64,000 nt of DNA from Streptomyces longhuiensis (GCF_020616555.1 NZ_CP085173.1:8014001-8078000), one strand, 5' to 3'; shown: positions 53,483 to 62,692, counted from the stretch's first letter. The notes: a model not told the origin generated them from the letters alone. Numbers and translations are program-made.

Positions 53483-53496
53483 TTGAACATGTTCAA
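53483..53496. promoter_or_regulatory. 14-bp palindrome, operator candidate
   Basis: ttgaacatgttcaa is a perfect palindrome ending 20 bases upstream of the membrane protein start at 53517. Its form is that of a dimeric repressor site. Arms are only two bases apart (gaac-at-gttc), which does not match the actinobacterial LexA box (gaac-N4-gttc). Confidence 0.5.
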
Positions 53497-53516
53497 GAAG
53501 GGCGTACGCTCCTGCC

Positions 53517-54047
53517 ATGAGCGACAGTGGTGACAGAGTCGCCCTTCTCAAGGGCATCCGTGTGTGGCTGGTCCTCTTCGTCGTCTGCCTGGTGCTGAGC
53601 GGGGCGACGGCCTTCCCTCTGGTGCACGAACTGCACTGGACCGAGGATCTGTTGAGGTCCTTGTCCGTCCGGGAGCACCTGCCCGCACTCATGGACTGGA
53701 TCGAGCGCGTACGGCAGGGGCTCGATGTCGTCGACGAGGACTACCCCTTCCTGCTGTACGGCACGGACTGGCTGGCGTTCGCGCACCTCGTGATCGCCGT
53801 CGCCTTCTACGGGCCCTACCGCGACCCGGTCCGCAACATCTGGGTCGTCGAGTTCGCGTTGATCGCCTGCGCCGGCATCGTTCCGCTCGCCCTGATCTGC
53901 GGACCGCTCCGCGGCATCCCCTTCTGGTGGTCGGTCATCGACATGTCCTTCGGGGTCTTCGGGGCGATCCCGCTGTACGTCGTCCGCAGGAAGATCAAGC
54001 GGCTGGAGGCGCTCACTTCGCCTGTGCCGCTTGCCATGGCTACTTGA
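53517..54047 (+). CDS. integral membrane protein, about 176 residues
   Basis: ATG at 53517. Four predicted membrane helices: GIRVWLVLFVVCLVLSGATA, LAFAHLVIAVAFYGPYRDPV, VVEFALIACAGIVPLALICG, VIDMSFGVFGAIPLYVVRRK, with an outward loop (HELHWTEDLLRSLSVREHLP). No family recognised. Its end overlaps by 8 bases the end of the convergent serine hydrolase gene. A perfect palindrome upstream suggests repression by a dimeric regulator. Confidence 0.85.
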   Translation: MSDSGDRVALLKGIRVWLVLFVVCLVLSGATAFPLVHELHWTEDLLRSLSVREHLPALMDWIERVRQGLDVVDEDYPFLLYGTDWLAFAHLVIAVAFYGPYRDPVRNIWVVEFALIACAGIVPLALICGPLRGIPFWWSVIDMSFGVFGAIPLYVVRRKIKRLEALTSPVPLAMAT

Positions 54048-55200
54048 GCGCCGCCAGCGCGATCCGTTGCGCCACCGGGTTCATCGACTCGCCCTTCGCG
54101 TCCGTGGAGTCGACCGAGTAGACGAGGGTGCGGGAGAGGTCGCTGGTGGCGGCGACGACCGCGCTGTAGCCGTAGCGGGCGCCGGACTTGAGCCAGTACA
54201 CCTTGCCGCCGTACTCGAAGCGCTGGAGCCCGGCGCTCATGTCGGCACCCTCGATGTTCGAGGGGACGGTGAACATTTCCTCCAGCTGCGGCTTCGGGAC
54301 GATCTCGCCCCGGAAGAGGTGAGTGATCAGCCGCTCCAGGTCCGCCGTCGTGGAGATCATGTCGCCCGCCGCCCAGCGGTCCGCCTGGTTCCACTCGGTG
54401 ACGTCGACGAACTTCGTCGTGCCGTCCGCGCGCTTCACCGCCTGGTAGCCGTGGTTGTGCGGTCCGTGGATGCGGGGGTCGGTGCCGGGGAAGTACGTGT
54501 GGTGCATTCCGGCGGGGCGGAGTACGCGCCGGGTGGCCTCGGCGGCGTACGAGTGTGCCGTGACCTTCTCGATCAGCATGCCGAGGACCGTGTAGTTGAT
54601 GTTCAGGTAGTCCTGCTGCTCGCCCGGGTCGAACTCCGGGCCCTTCGCCACCGCCGAGGCGACGACCTGCTTCGGCGTGAGCGTGTCGAAGCGGTGTGCG
54701 TACGCGTCCTCGAAGGAGTCGCCGAAGCCGTCGCCCGCCTGGATCCCGCTGGTGTGGTTCAGCAACTCCCGTACGGTGACGAGCTTGAAGGCGGACGACA
54801 GGAGCCCGGGGAGATAGTGCTGCACCGGGGCGTCCAGTTCGACCTTGTCCTCCGCCGCGAGTTGCAGCACCACCGCCGCCGTGACCACCTTCGTGGTCGA
54901 ACCGGCACGGAAGAGCGCGTTCGGGTCCGCCTTCCGGCTGCTCGCGAGATCGTGCACCCCGGAGCTCCCGCGCCATGTCCCGTCGCTGCCGCCGACCCGT
55001 ACGAGCGCGGCCGTCGCGTCGGAGTCCGGCAGCCCGGCGAGCGCGGCGCGCAGGGCCTCGGCGTCCGGGCCGGTGGTGGCGTGAGCGGCCGTGGCGGACC
55101 CGGCGGGGGAGGCGAAGGCGGGGGCGGCGAGCGGTCCGGCCGTCAGGCCGAGGACGAGGGCTGCGGCCACGGCGGTGAGGGTACGGCTGCGCGTCTGCAT
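54040..55200 (-). CDS. secreted serine hydrolase, D-Ala-D-Ala carboxypeptidase / class C beta-lactamase type
   Basis: 386 residues. ATG at 55198-55200 with AGGAGC upstream. Signal peptide (RTLTAVAAALVLGLTAGPLA, cleavage near AFASPAG). Catalytic motifs of the class C/DD-peptidase fold: SxxK in FRAGSTTKVVTAAVV, YxN in QDYLNINYTVLGM and the third motif KSGARYGYSA (KSG). R61-type D-alanyl-D-alanine carboxypeptidases of Streptomyces have this order. It should act on cell-wall peptides or peptide-like antibiotics outside the cell. Confidence 0.93.
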   Translation of the reverse strand: MQTRSRTLTAVAAALVLGLTAGPLAAPAFASPAGSATAAHATTGPDAEALRAALAGLPDSDATAALVRVGGSDGTWRGSSGVHDLASSRKADPNALFRAGSTTKVVTAAVVLQLAAEDKVELDAPVQHYLPGLLSSAFKLVTVRELLNHTSGIQAGDGFGDSFEDAYAHRFDTLTPKQVVASAVAKGPEFDPGEQQDYLNINYTVLGMLIEKVTAHSYAAEATRRVLRPAGMHHTYFPGTDPRIHGPHNHGYQAVKRADGTTKFVDVTEWNQADRWAAGDMISTTADLERLITHLFRGEIVPKPQLEEMFTVPSNIEGADMSAGLQRFEYGGKVYWLKSGARYGYSAVVAATSDLSRTLVYSVDSTDAKGESMNPVAQRIALAALK

Positions 55201-55955
55201 CTGCTGCTCCTGGTGTGGACGATCGATGTGATCATCCTGCGGCTGCGCGGATACCTGCGGATCGTCGGTGAGGAGGGCTCCACCCCTGGTGCGACCCGGA
55301 GCAACTGCTCTGTGATGACGGGATGTTGTAGGGGATCGCACCTAGGCATGCCTTCAGTCCTGATCAGGCGAGAGGGCGAAGGCGTCTGCCGCCTGAAGAG
55401 TCATCGCCGCTGGTCAAGCGGCATGGTGATACCAGAGGGCGGGCGGTGCTCGGCGTGCTCGGGTGTCGGTGACTGTGGCGTGCCCTGTGGCACTCATAAC
55501 CTGAAGACCCGCCGTCAGTGGTTGGTCGAGTTGATGATGATGCGTCAGATCAGTCGAGCCGGGGCGACTTCGGCCAGGCGAGCGGCGTCTCTCGGTTGCT
55601 GACGTACGGGATGCCCTGATTGGCGCGGGGCGGCACCGTGGCACGCGCCGTGGACGCGCGGATCCTCTTCGCCGCGTCCATCGTGCTGACCCTGCCCACT
55701 CCCGATCCGCAAGTACCTGTCGAACCGGGCTATAGGCGCGTGACCCGGCAGGAGAGTGCGGCCATAGCCACGCCGGTGTCGACCGGCGAGGGAGAGACGC
55801 CCGGTGAGCACTGCCCAGCCCATGAACGCCCGCTAATTGACCCATGAATTGAGCCACAAAATGCACCCCCTGACAGGTCTATCTGCTCCATAGAGTTGTG
55901 TTCACAAGGCGCCGGGAGAGCCCGAAGCCGCAGCTCATAGGTAGGAACAACCATC
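55201..55955. other. 755-base stretch without a firm gene
   Basis: Frames are open on both strands but without recognised content or good starts. The upstream region of the cupin gene begins near 55860 (an AT-richer patch, aattgacccatgaattgagccacaaa). Confidence 0.4.
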
Positions 55956-56453
55956 ATGAACGCGCAGACCGCACCCAAGGCCGTCCTCACCCGTGCCGCC
56001 ACCGCCGAGACCACTGCGGACCCCAGCAGCGTGATGACACTGCTCGCGGACCACGGCACGGACGGCAGCGCCCTCACCAGCTACCGCTCCACCTTCGCGA
56101 AGGGCGCGGTCGGTGCTCCCGCGCACTTTCACACCAAGGCGTCCGAGCTGTTCTTCGTCTTGGACGGCGCCTTGCGGGTGCTGATCGACGACGAGGTCAA
56201 GGTTTTGGAGAAGGGCGACTTCCTGCTGGTCCCGCCGCATACTCCGCACGCTTTCGCTGCGGCCCCGGGCCGCGAGGCGGATGTGCTGTTCGTCTTCAGC
56301 CCGGGCATGCCGCGCTTCGACTACCTGCGCCTGCTGGGCCGTGTGATGCGTGGCGAGGCCGGTTTCGAGGAGATCAAGAACTCTTCGGAGCTGTACGACA
56401 ACCACTACGTCGACAGCCCTGTCTGGCAGGCCGCCCTTCAGGACGCCAAGTAG
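55956..56453 (+). CDS. cupin domain protein
   Basis: 165 residues. ATG at 55956; GGTAGGAAC upstream. A single conserved-barrel cupin: motif 1 PAHFHTKASELFFVLDGALR, VLIDDEVKVLEKGDFLLVPP, motif 2 HTPHAFAAAPGREADVLFVF, with metal-binding His, His, Glu and His. Bicupin partner absent. Could be a metal-dependent enzyme or a sugar/quercetin-type dioxygenase relative. Stand-alone gene, apparently with its own promoter. Confidence 0.9.
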   Translation: MNAQTAPKAVLTRAATAETTADPSSVMTLLADHGTDGSALTSYRSTFAKGAVGAPAHFHTKASELFFVLDGALRVLIDDEVKVLEKGDFLLVPPHTPHAFAAAPGREADVLFVFSPGMPRFDYLRLLGRVMRGEAGFEEIKNSSELYDNHYVDSPVWQAALQDAK

Positions 56454-56567
56454 CTCTGCACGGTTGCTCAGCCCTTCGGGCCCGACGGCGTGATCCCCTC
56501 CCGAGGCGGCCGGTAGGCAGGCGTCCGGAGCGTCCCACCGCAGAGGCGCTCCGGACCATCTTCTTCC

Positions 56568-58142
56568 TTAGGAGGCGGCCTGCTTGGGGGCCTTCGCCCG
56601 GTCGCCTTCCGGTGTCGCGACCCTCACCAGCTCCACGGAGCGGATCGTGCGGGTGCCCCGCGAGACCCTGAGCCGCACCTGGGCACCGGTCGCGATCTCC
56701 TGCGAGGCCGCGGGCAGCGCCCAAGCGGTGGTCAGGTCCGTGTCCCCTTCGTCCAGGGCCACGAAACGGGCCACCTCTTTGCCCTTGCGCGACTCCATCC
56801 GCAGCACCTCGCCGGTGATCGTGTCGGGCTCCCGTCGCTCCAGGCAGGCGAGTGCCAGAAGATACGCCGCCAGCGCGCCGAACGCCGCGATCGCCACCAA
56901 CTCGCCCAGCAGAGGCCCCTCGTGGCCCATCGCGTCGAGGAACCAGCCGTGGCTGCCGCTCGCGAAGTTGCCGGGCATCATCGCGAGGAACGCCACGAAC
57001 AGCGTCCAGCGGCTGAACTTGCCGGCCACCACAAGGCCGAGCAGCGCGCTGCCCACCCAGCCGGCGCTCAGCACCAGTCCCGGCCGGCGCAGCGAGCCGC
57101 CGTCGTGCGCGTCGACCGCGACCGCCCAGTCGGGCTGCCGCAGGATCGCGAAGGCACACAGCGCCCCCGCGACCACGCCCGCCGCGGCCGCCAACTGCAA
57201 AAGCCGGCCTGTCGACCCGCCGAAGCCGGGGCGCAGCCGCGGGTAGCGGATCCGCACCTGGCGCCAGGTTCCTCCGTACGAGGACCAGACGTGTCGCCGG
57301 TCGCCGGAGTCGAAGCCGAGGAGCCGGCCGGTCAGGCTGGTGACACCGAGCGCGGTGCCGTACGCGAGATAGCGGTCCCAGACCGTCACGGATGCGGGTG
57401 GCAGTCGGGCGAAGTCCTCGTGCGCCGTCAGCCACGCTCGCAGTCCGGCCCAATGCCCGGCGCGTTCAAGGCCCTTCGGTGTCGCCCGCTCGCCCAGCGT
57501 CTTGCCGAGCAGGAAGGCCAGCGCGGCGCCCGGGGCCACACCGACGAAGAGCGCGCCGCGTACACCGTGGTGTCCCATGATCGCGGCCACGGTGAACAGC
57601 GCACCGGGCACGAAGGCACAGACCAGCAAAGCGCTGACGAGCAAGGGTGCGAACCGGTACCGGGACAGGCCGCGCAGCCGGGCCTCGGCGATGACCTCCC
57701 GGCGCAGCGCCGTGTTCCAGGAGGCGGCGCGCTCGTCGTCACGGAAGGCGATCGCACCGATAGGCGCGCCGCCGTGCGCCGCCCGGGCGGCGACGCGGTC
57801 CAGTACCCGCTGCTCGTACGGCCTCAGCCCCGCCGCTGTCCGGCCTCCCTCGGTGAGGTGAACGGTGCTACGGGCCGGGTCGTCGCCCGGCTGCCGCAGC
57901 TCCACGAGCCCACGGGCCGCGAGATCCAGCAGGGTGGCCGCGGCGGCATGCTCCACGCTCCGCCAGTTGTTGCCGAGCAGGCTGACGACTCCCGGCGGTT
58001 CGGGGTCGGTCCCGAATTCCTGGGTCGCGGGCCCCGGCGTGACCACGCCGTTCCGGGTGGAGACCAGCGCAAGCCCGAAGGCGACGAGCCAGAGCGCGAT
58101 CAGGCCGGCGCCGCCCCAGTAGAGCTGTTCGATGAGCGTCAC
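56568..58142 (-). CDS. DUF2207-like membrane protein, 524 residues
   Basis: ATG at 58140-58142, overlapping the stop of the LemA gene (ATGA). N-terminal helix (LYWGGAGLIALWLVAFGLAL) and a soluble region with LLDLAARGLVELRQPGDDPA, TVHLTEGGRTAAGLRPYEQR, characteristic of DUF2207 proteins, then helices LLVSALLVCAFVPGALFTVA and several more towards the C-terminus, ending in a short beta-rich domain (ITGEVLRMESRKGKEVARFV). DUF2207 genes usually sit next to lemA, as here. Function unknown; an envelope-stress or surface role is suspected. Confidence 0.85.
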   Translation of the reverse strand: MTLIEQLYWGGAGLIALWLVAFGLALVSTRNGVVTPGPATQEFGTDPEPPGVVSLLGNNWRSVEHAAAATLLDLAARGLVELRQPGDDPARSTVHLTEGGRTAAGLRPYEQRVLDRVAARAAHGGAPIGAIAFRDDERAASWNTALRREVIAEARLRGLSRYRFAPLLVSALLVCAFVPGALFTVAAIMGHHGVRGALFVGVAPGAALAFLLGKTLGERATPKGLERAGHWAGLRAWLTAHEDFARLPPASVTVWDRYLAYGTALGVTSLTGRLLGFDSGDRRHVWSSYGGTWRQVRIRYPRLRPGFGGSTGRLLQLAAAAGVVAGALCAFAILRQPDWAVAVDAHDGGSLRRPGLVLSAGWVGSALLGLVVAGKFSRWTLFVAFLAMMPGNFASGSHGWFLDAMGHEGPLLGELVAIAAFGALAAYLLALACLERREPDTITGEVLRMESRKGKEVARFVALDEGDTDLTTAWALPAASQEIATGAQVRLRVSRGTRTIRSVELVRVATPEGDRAKAPKQAAS

Positions 58143-58717
58143 GCGAATCTCACCTGCACGGCATCCTGCGCCACGCCGGCGGTCTCGAAGTACTCCCGCC
58201 GCCCATGCGCTCCGCCCAGCCCCGCCACGACGTTCCCCGGGAAGCTCTCAAGGGCGGTGTGATAGCTCTGCACAGCGCTGTTGTAGAACTGCCGCGCGTA
58301 CGCGATCCTGTCCTCCGCCGACCTCAACTCGGCCTGCACCGTACTGAAGTGCTGATCCGCCTTGAGTTCCGGATAGCTCTCCCCCAGCGCGAACAGCCTC
58401 CCCAGTGTCGCGGTGAGCGCGTCCTCGGCGGCCGCCCGGTCCGCAACACCGAGCCCTCCGCTTCCGGCCGCCCCGCGTGCGGCAGTGACCGCTTCGAAAG
58501 TGCCGCGCTCGTGAGCGGCGTAGCCGCGCGCCGCCTCGACGAGATTCGGTATCAGCTCATGTCGCCGCTTCAACTGCACATCGATCTGCGCCCACGAAGC
58601 CTGCGTCTGATTCCGCAGCCGAACGAGCCGGTTGTAGGTCCGAACGACCCACCACCCGGCCACGACGACAAACACCGCAACAACCGCACCCACGATGACA
58701 CCCACGACGCCCCCCAC
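58139..58717 (-). CDS. LemA family protein
   Basis: 192 residues. GTG at 58715-58717. An N-terminal membrane anchor (VVGVIVGAVVAVFVVVAGWW) is followed by the all-helical LemA fold: YNRLVRLRNQTQASWAQIDV, QLKRRHELIPNLVEAARGYA, LRSAEDRIAYARQFYNSAVQ, SYHTALESFPGNVVAGLG. Cytoplasmic or outer-face orientation is not settled for the family. Coupled to the DUF2207-like gene by a 4-base overlap; the pair is a known conserved unit. Confidence 0.92.
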   Translation of the reverse strand: MGGVVGVIVGAVVAVFVVVAGWWVVRTYNRLVRLRNQTQASWAQIDVQLKRRHELIPNLVEAARGYAAHERGTFEAVTAARGAAGSGGLGVADRAAAEDALTATLGRLFALGESYPELKADQHFSTVQAELRSAEDRIAYARQFYNSAVQSYHTALESFPGNVVAGLGGAHGRREYFETAGVAQDAVQVRFA

Positions 58718-58889
58718 AGGCCCCAGAAGATCCGGCCCTTCTGGCCGATCGACGCGATCTTATTCCGGCCGTCGATGCCCGCACCGCTCGGGAGCGTGGG
58801 CCCATGGGATGCGCGTGCTCGCGTCGGTGGTCTGGGGCGAAGCGGCTATCAGGCCGTGGGGACGCCATCCAGGAAGCCGGAGGCAGACT

Positions 58890-59290
58890 TGCTCGCACAA
58901 TGACATCCCAAAGCCTGTGGTCGGTAGGGGCGGGTGGGTCTGCCCGTGGTGCCGAGTTCGTCCAGGGTCTGACGCCGGGCGAGGCTCTTGCGGTAGGACC
59001 AGGCATGGTCGGTCAGCACGCGTTCGGTCCTGGTGATGCCGAGGGGTGGTGAAGAAGACGGCTGCCCGGCGCAGGAAGTCGGCGCAGGTGGCGTCCTTTT
59101 CGTCGGCGTGGATCTCGCTGTAGGCGAGACGGGTGTGGTCGTCGACGGCGGAGTGCACGTAGTCGAACGCCAAGCCCTTGCGGGTGGTCCGACATGTCCT
59201 GGAGCCAGCCGTGGCCGTCGTAGTAGTAGCGGCGCCAGTACGGGTCGTCGAGGGCGGGATATCGCCTCGCCCTTGTTGTGAGTGATGATG
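58890..59290 (-). pseudogene. IS481-type transposase, several frameshifts
   Basis: Pieces in different minus-strand frames: FDYVHSAVDDHTRLAYSEIH and ADEKDATCADFLRRAAVFFT, then GITRTERVLTDHAWSYRKSL and LGTTGRPTRPYRPQ. These are catalytic-core segments of an IS481-type transposase (DDE: VDDHTR and LTDHAWSY). At least two frameshifts, and the third acid is lost. Dead. Confidence 0.7.
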
Positions 59291-59425
59291 CCGCGGGCCG
59301 ACTTGTTCGCGGCTCGTACGAGGGATGTACGCGCTGGGATTGAGCACGCCGTCGCGAGAATGCCTATCTGTGCGTCCAGACAATTCATCCTACGCATAGT
59401 GCTTATGGGTTGATAAATGGTGCAA

Positions 59426-59441
59426 ACCGGAACCTTCCGGT
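59426..59441. promoter_or_regulatory. perfect inverted repeat upstream of the sugar aminotransferase
   Basis: accggaaccttccggt has perfect 7-base arms around cc. It lies 55 bases before the GTG of 59496, in the promoter region of the sugar-gene cluster. Confidence 0.45.
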
Positions 59442-59495
59442 GTGAACTGGTGTTAAACGCAGGCCGACTCCCTCGCTCTCTAACGGAGACTGCTC

Positions 59496-60593
59496 GTGTC
59501 TGGGTCCAACCTGCCAATTCCCGCTGCCCGGCCCGTGATCGGCGAAGCCGAGATCGAAGCCGCCGTTCGCGTCCTGCGTAGTGGCCATGTCATCCAGGGA
59601 CCGGAGGTGGCCGCGTTCGAGGAGGAGTTCTCGGAGCTGGTCGGCGAACGTACCTGTGTCGCCGTCAACTCCGGCACTTCCGCGCTGCAGCTGAGCCTTA
59701 TGGCGCTCGGCATCGGAGCGGGCGATGAAGTGGTGGTGCCCTCCTTCTCGTTCGCCGCCACCGCCAACGCGGTACGTCTGGTGGGCGCCGAACCGGTCTT
59801 CGCCGACATCACGCCCGGCACCTACTGCCTCGATCCGGCCGCCGCGTCGGCGGTGATCGGTCCGCGCACAGCGGCACTGATGCCCGTACATCTGTACGGG
59901 CATCCGGCCGACATGGACCATCTGATGCCGCTCGCAGCCCGCCACGGCCTCGCCGTCGTCGAGGACGCCTGCCAAGCGCACGGCGCCACGCTGCACGGAC
60001 GGCCCGTGGGAACGTTCGGCCAGGCCGGATGCTTCAGCTTCTATCCGACGAAGAACATGCACGCACTCGAAGGCGGCATGATCACCACCGGCGATCGCGA
60101 ACTGGCCCGCACTCTGAGGCTGCTCAGGAATCAGGGCATGGAGCGGCGGTACGAGCACGAGATCGTCGGCGCCAACCTGCGCATGACCGACGTCGCGGCG
60201 GCCGTGGGGCGTGTGCAGCTGAAGCAACTGCCTGCGTGGACCGAGCAGCGGCGGGCCAACGCCAAGGTGCTCGACTCCCGTATCGAGGGGCTGACGGTGC
60301 CGCACGTGGCCGACGGCGCCCGGCACGTCTACCACCAGTACACCGTCGCCATCCCTGACGGCCGCAGGGATGCCGTACAGCAGGAACTGGCGGGGCAGGG
60401 CATCGGCAGCGCGGTGTACTACCCGACGCCGATCCACCGTCTCGCGCCGTTCCGTGATCCGGCCGGACCTCCGCTGCCCGAGACCGACCGCGCTGCCGCC
60501 GAGGTGCTCTCTCTGCCGGTCCATCCCACCCTCGGGCAGGGCGACCTTGAGCGCATCGCCCGCGCCGTCAGCGTCGCCGGAGGTGTCCGGTGA
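59496..60593 (+). CDS. DegT/DnrJ/EryC1/StrS sugar aminotransferase
   Basis: 365 residues. GTG at 59496. PLP-dependent aminotransferase of nucleotide-sugar pathways: AVRVLRSGHVIQGPEVAAFE, NSGTSALQLSLMALGIGAGD, EVVVPSFSFAATANAVRLVG, DACQAHGATLHGRPVGTFG, and the PLP Lys in CFSFYPTKNMHALEGGMITT. It transfers an amino group to a keto-sugar bound to a nucleotide. The next gene overlaps it by four bases (GTGA) and encodes a Gfo/Idh/MocA dehydrogenase, which would make the keto-sugar. The pair resembles WlbA/WlbE-type enzymes of 3-amino sugar synthesis; sugar identity is inferred. Confidence 0.95.
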   Translation: MSGSNLPIPAARPVIGEAEIEAAVRVLRSGHVIQGPEVAAFEEEFSELVGERTCVAVNSGTSALQLSLMALGIGAGDEVVVPSFSFAATANAVRLVGAEPVFADITPGTYCLDPAAASAVIGPRTAALMPVHLYGHPADMDHLMPLAARHGLAVVEDACQAHGATLHGRPVGTFGQAGCFSFYPTKNMHALEGGMITTGDRELARTLRLLRNQGMERRYEHEIVGANLRMTDVAAAVGRVQLKQLPAWTEQRRANAKVLDSRIEGLTVPHVADGARHVYHQYTVAIPDGRRDAVQQELAGQGIGSAVYYPTPIHRLAPFRDPAGPPLPETDRAAAEVLSLPVHPTLGQGDLERIARAVSVAGGVR

Positions 60594-61627
60594 GCAAGCA
60601 GACGCTGCGTGCGGGGCTTGTCGGTCTGGGCGCGATGGGACGCAACCACGCCCGGGTGCTGTCGTCACTCGACGGCGTCGAACTCGTCGGCGTCATGGAC
60701 CCGGCGGGAGACCCCACGGGTGCCGCCCACGGCGCCCCGGTCGTCGCCGCCCTGTCCGAACTGCTCGCGCTCGGCCTCGACTACGCCGTGGTCGCCTGCC
60801 CCACGGTGCTGCACGAGGAGATCGGCCTCGCCCTGGCCGCCAGCGGCGTGTGCGCACTGATCGAGAAGCCGCTCGCCCACTCCGCGGCCGCGGCCCGGCG
60901 ACTGGTCGACGCCTTCGACGGCGCCGGACTGACCGCCGGCGTCGGGCACATCGAGCGATTCAACCCGGCTTTGCAGAGCCTGCGTTCGCGTCTGGAGGCG
61001 GGCGAGCTCGGAGAGATGTTCCAGGTGGTCACGCGACGTCAGGGACCCTTCCCGCAGCGCATCGCGGACGTGGGTGTCGTCAAGGACCTGGCGACCCACG
61101 ACATCGATCTCACCAGCTGGGTGACGGGTTGCCGCTACGCCTCCGTGGCGGCCCGCACCATGTCCAAGAGCGGCCGCCTGCACGAGGACATGGTCGCGGT
61201 CGTCGGTGAGCTCACCGACGGCACCATGGTCAGCCATCTCGTGAACTGGCTCAGCCCGCTCAAGGAGCGCTTCACGGCCGTGACCGGCGAGCGCGGCTGC
61301 TTCATCGCGGACACCCTCACCGCAGATCTCACCTTCCACGCCAACGGCGCCTTCGCCACGGAGTGGGAAGCGTTGAGCACCTTCCGCGGAGCCACCGAGG
61401 GCGACATGGTCCGGTACGCGATTCCCAAGCGCGAGCCGCTGTTCGTCGAGCACGAGCGGTTCCGCGACGCCGTCGAAGGCAGGACGATGGACATCGTCAC
61501 CCTCGACCAAGGGCTGAGGACGGTGGAGGTCGCCGAGGTGGTCCTGGACTCGGCACGGCGGAAGGCGTCCCTGCCTCTGCAGAACCACCATCACCGGAAT
61601 CTGGCGGCGGTCACCCAGCGGTCTTGA
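60590..61627 (+). CDS. Gfo/Idh/MocA-family oxidoreductase
   Basis: 345 residues. GTG at 60590 overlaps the aminotransferase stop. N-terminal nucleotide fold AGLVGLGAMGRNHARVLSSL and the family EKP motif in CALIEKPLAHSAAAARRLVD; AGVGHIERFNPALQSLRSRL and LATHDIDLTSWVTGCRYASV follow, with the catalytic His in THDIDL. NAD(P)-dependent oxidation of a sugar, probably at C3 of a UDP- or dTDP-linked hexuronic acid in partnership with the aminotransferase. Substrate inferred from context only. Confidence 0.93.
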   Translation: MSKQTLRAGLVGLGAMGRNHARVLSSLDGVELVGVMDPAGDPTGAAHGAPVVAALSELLALGLDYAVVACPTVLHEEIGLALAASGVCALIEKPLAHSAAAARRLVDAFDGAGLTAGVGHIERFNPALQSLRSRLEAGELGEMFQVVTRRQGPFPQRIADVGVVKDLATHDIDLTSWVTGCRYASVAARTMSKSGRLHEDMVAVVGELTDGTMVSHLVNWLSPLKERFTAVTGERGCFIADTLTADLTFHANGAFATEWEALSTFRGATEGDMVRYAIPKREPLFVEHERFRDAVEGRTMDIVTLDQGLRTVEVAEVVLDSARRKASLPLQNHHHRNLAAVTQRS

Positions 61628-61649
61628 GTCCCCGTGGCTCTTGGACCGC

Positions 61650-61760
61650 GTCCTACGTGGTGAGGCGGACGAGTCGCTTGTAGCCGCAGACGGCTGCTGC
61701 GGAGCCGACGAAGGCGGCCAGGTGGTTGCGGGGCTGCCGCTCGTACCGGGCACCTTCGCG
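61650..61760 (-). pseudogene. IS5-family transposase C-terminal fragment
   Basis: ARYERQPRNHLAAFVGSAAA, VCGYKRLVRLTT, stop: the C-terminus of a Streptomyces IS5-type transposase (relatives end HNHLAFLGLAA...KRLTRLTT). Lies inside the small element bounded by inverted repeats 61653-61670 and 61807-61824. Confidence 0.65.
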
Positions 61761-61824
61761 AGGAGCCCCCTCATCTATGAGGGGGAGGAGCCACGGTGAG
61801 CCCAACGACCGCCTCACCACCTAG
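61653..61824. mobile_element. short IS derivative with 18-bp imperfect inverted repeats
   Basis: ctacgtggtgaggcggac (61653-61670) pairs with gaccgcctcaccacctag (61807-61824) at 16 of 18 positions. About 172 bases between the repeats hold the last residues of an IS5-type transposase and a strong hairpin (61766-61785: ccccctcat ct atgaggggg). This is an internal-deletion derivative (MITE-like) of an IS5 element. Confidence 0.6.
61766..61785. terminator. strong hairpin within the IS derivative
   Basis: ccccctcat and atgaggggg pair perfectly across a two-base loop, downstream of the sugar oxidoreductase. It may end its transcript, although it probably belongs to the IS. Confidence 0.4.
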
Positions 61825-61891
61825 AACACGGTCTCAATTCACTGGGCAGCCCTCTCATCGAGAGGTCGGCCACCCCAGTGAGCCGTCCTGG

Positions 61892-62380
61892 TCAGTCGAG
61901 CTTGTAGATCAGCTCGGTGACCGTGGCTCGACGCGCGTCGGCGAACGCGTCCTCGCTGCCGATCCGCACGAACCCGTTGCGTTCCAGGACCCGCACCGAG
62001 CCGGTGTTGTCCTCGATGACTCGGGCGTGGATCGGTCGCACCGCGACCTCCTCGAGGAGCCCCGCGACGGCAGCGGTCGCCACTCCTCGCCCCCACAGGT
62101 CCCGGCGGATCCAGTACGTCAGCTCGATGTTTCCCTCGATCGGGAACACCGCCACGCTGCCCACCAGTTTCCCGTCGACCTCCACGCCCCGGTTGGTGAT
62201 CTCCGGGTCCGCCAGGATCTTCCGGTGTCTGGCGAGGTACGCCTCACGGTCCTTGGCCTCCTCGGTGACGAAGGCGGCGAGGTGGCGGGCTTCTTCGTCG
62301 AGTTGGATCTCGAACAGCCGTGGCAGGTCTTCCTCCCGCAAGGGGCGAAGCGACAGCAGCCCTGGCACGCCTTTCGACAC
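61892..62380 (-). CDS. GNAT-family N-acetyltransferase
   Basis: 162 residues. The GTG at 62380 is chosen because GGAGGG lies five bases upstream; ATG 62398 has no site. GNAT fold: LLSLRPLREEDLPRLFEIQL, LVGSVAVFPIEGNIELTYWI, the acetyl-CoA loop RRDLWGRGVATAAVAGLLEE, ARVIEDNTGSVRVLERNGFV. RimJ/RimL-type or small-molecule acetyltransferase; substrate unknown. Transcribed opposite to the sugar genes, convergent with the oxidoreductase. Confidence 0.92.
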   Translation of the reverse strand: MSKGVPGLLSLRPLREEDLPRLFEIQLDEEARHLAAFVTEEAKDREAYLARHRKILADPEITNRGVEVDGKLVGSVAVFPIEGNIELTYWIRRDLWGRGVATAAVAGLLEEVAVRPIHARVIEDNTGSVRVLERNGFVRIGSEDAFADARRATVTELIYKLD

Positions 62381-62692
62381 CGCATTCCCTCCGCACATGT
62401 CAGGGATCGTCGATCCTTGGAGACACGCGATCCTACGGTTGCGCGATACCTCGTGCGGGGCACTTCACGGTATTCGGAGCCGGTCTTACGGGACACGAGA
62501 GCGCGGCGGTGCACCGCCAGGTTCCGATGATCTTGGTCGTGAACCCGTCCTCCAGGAGCTTCACCAGTGCGTACGGCCCTGCCCTACCAACCGCCAGCCC
62601 CCACTGCCAGGTTGGCGAGGGCTCAGTGTTCGTTGTCCGCGCGGAACGAACACACAGGGCCAGGGGCATGGCCATCGCAACGCGGTGTGCGG
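62381..62692. other. intergenic stretch
   Basis: About 310 bases, no supportable gene. A minus-strand frame with YALVKLLEDGFTTKIIGTWR (62510-62600) is coding-like, but has no start or recognised family. Confidence 0.35.

Noticed and set aside
53483..53496. LexA (SOS) box
   Set aside because: Arms are two bases apart, not four as in the actinobacterial consensus.
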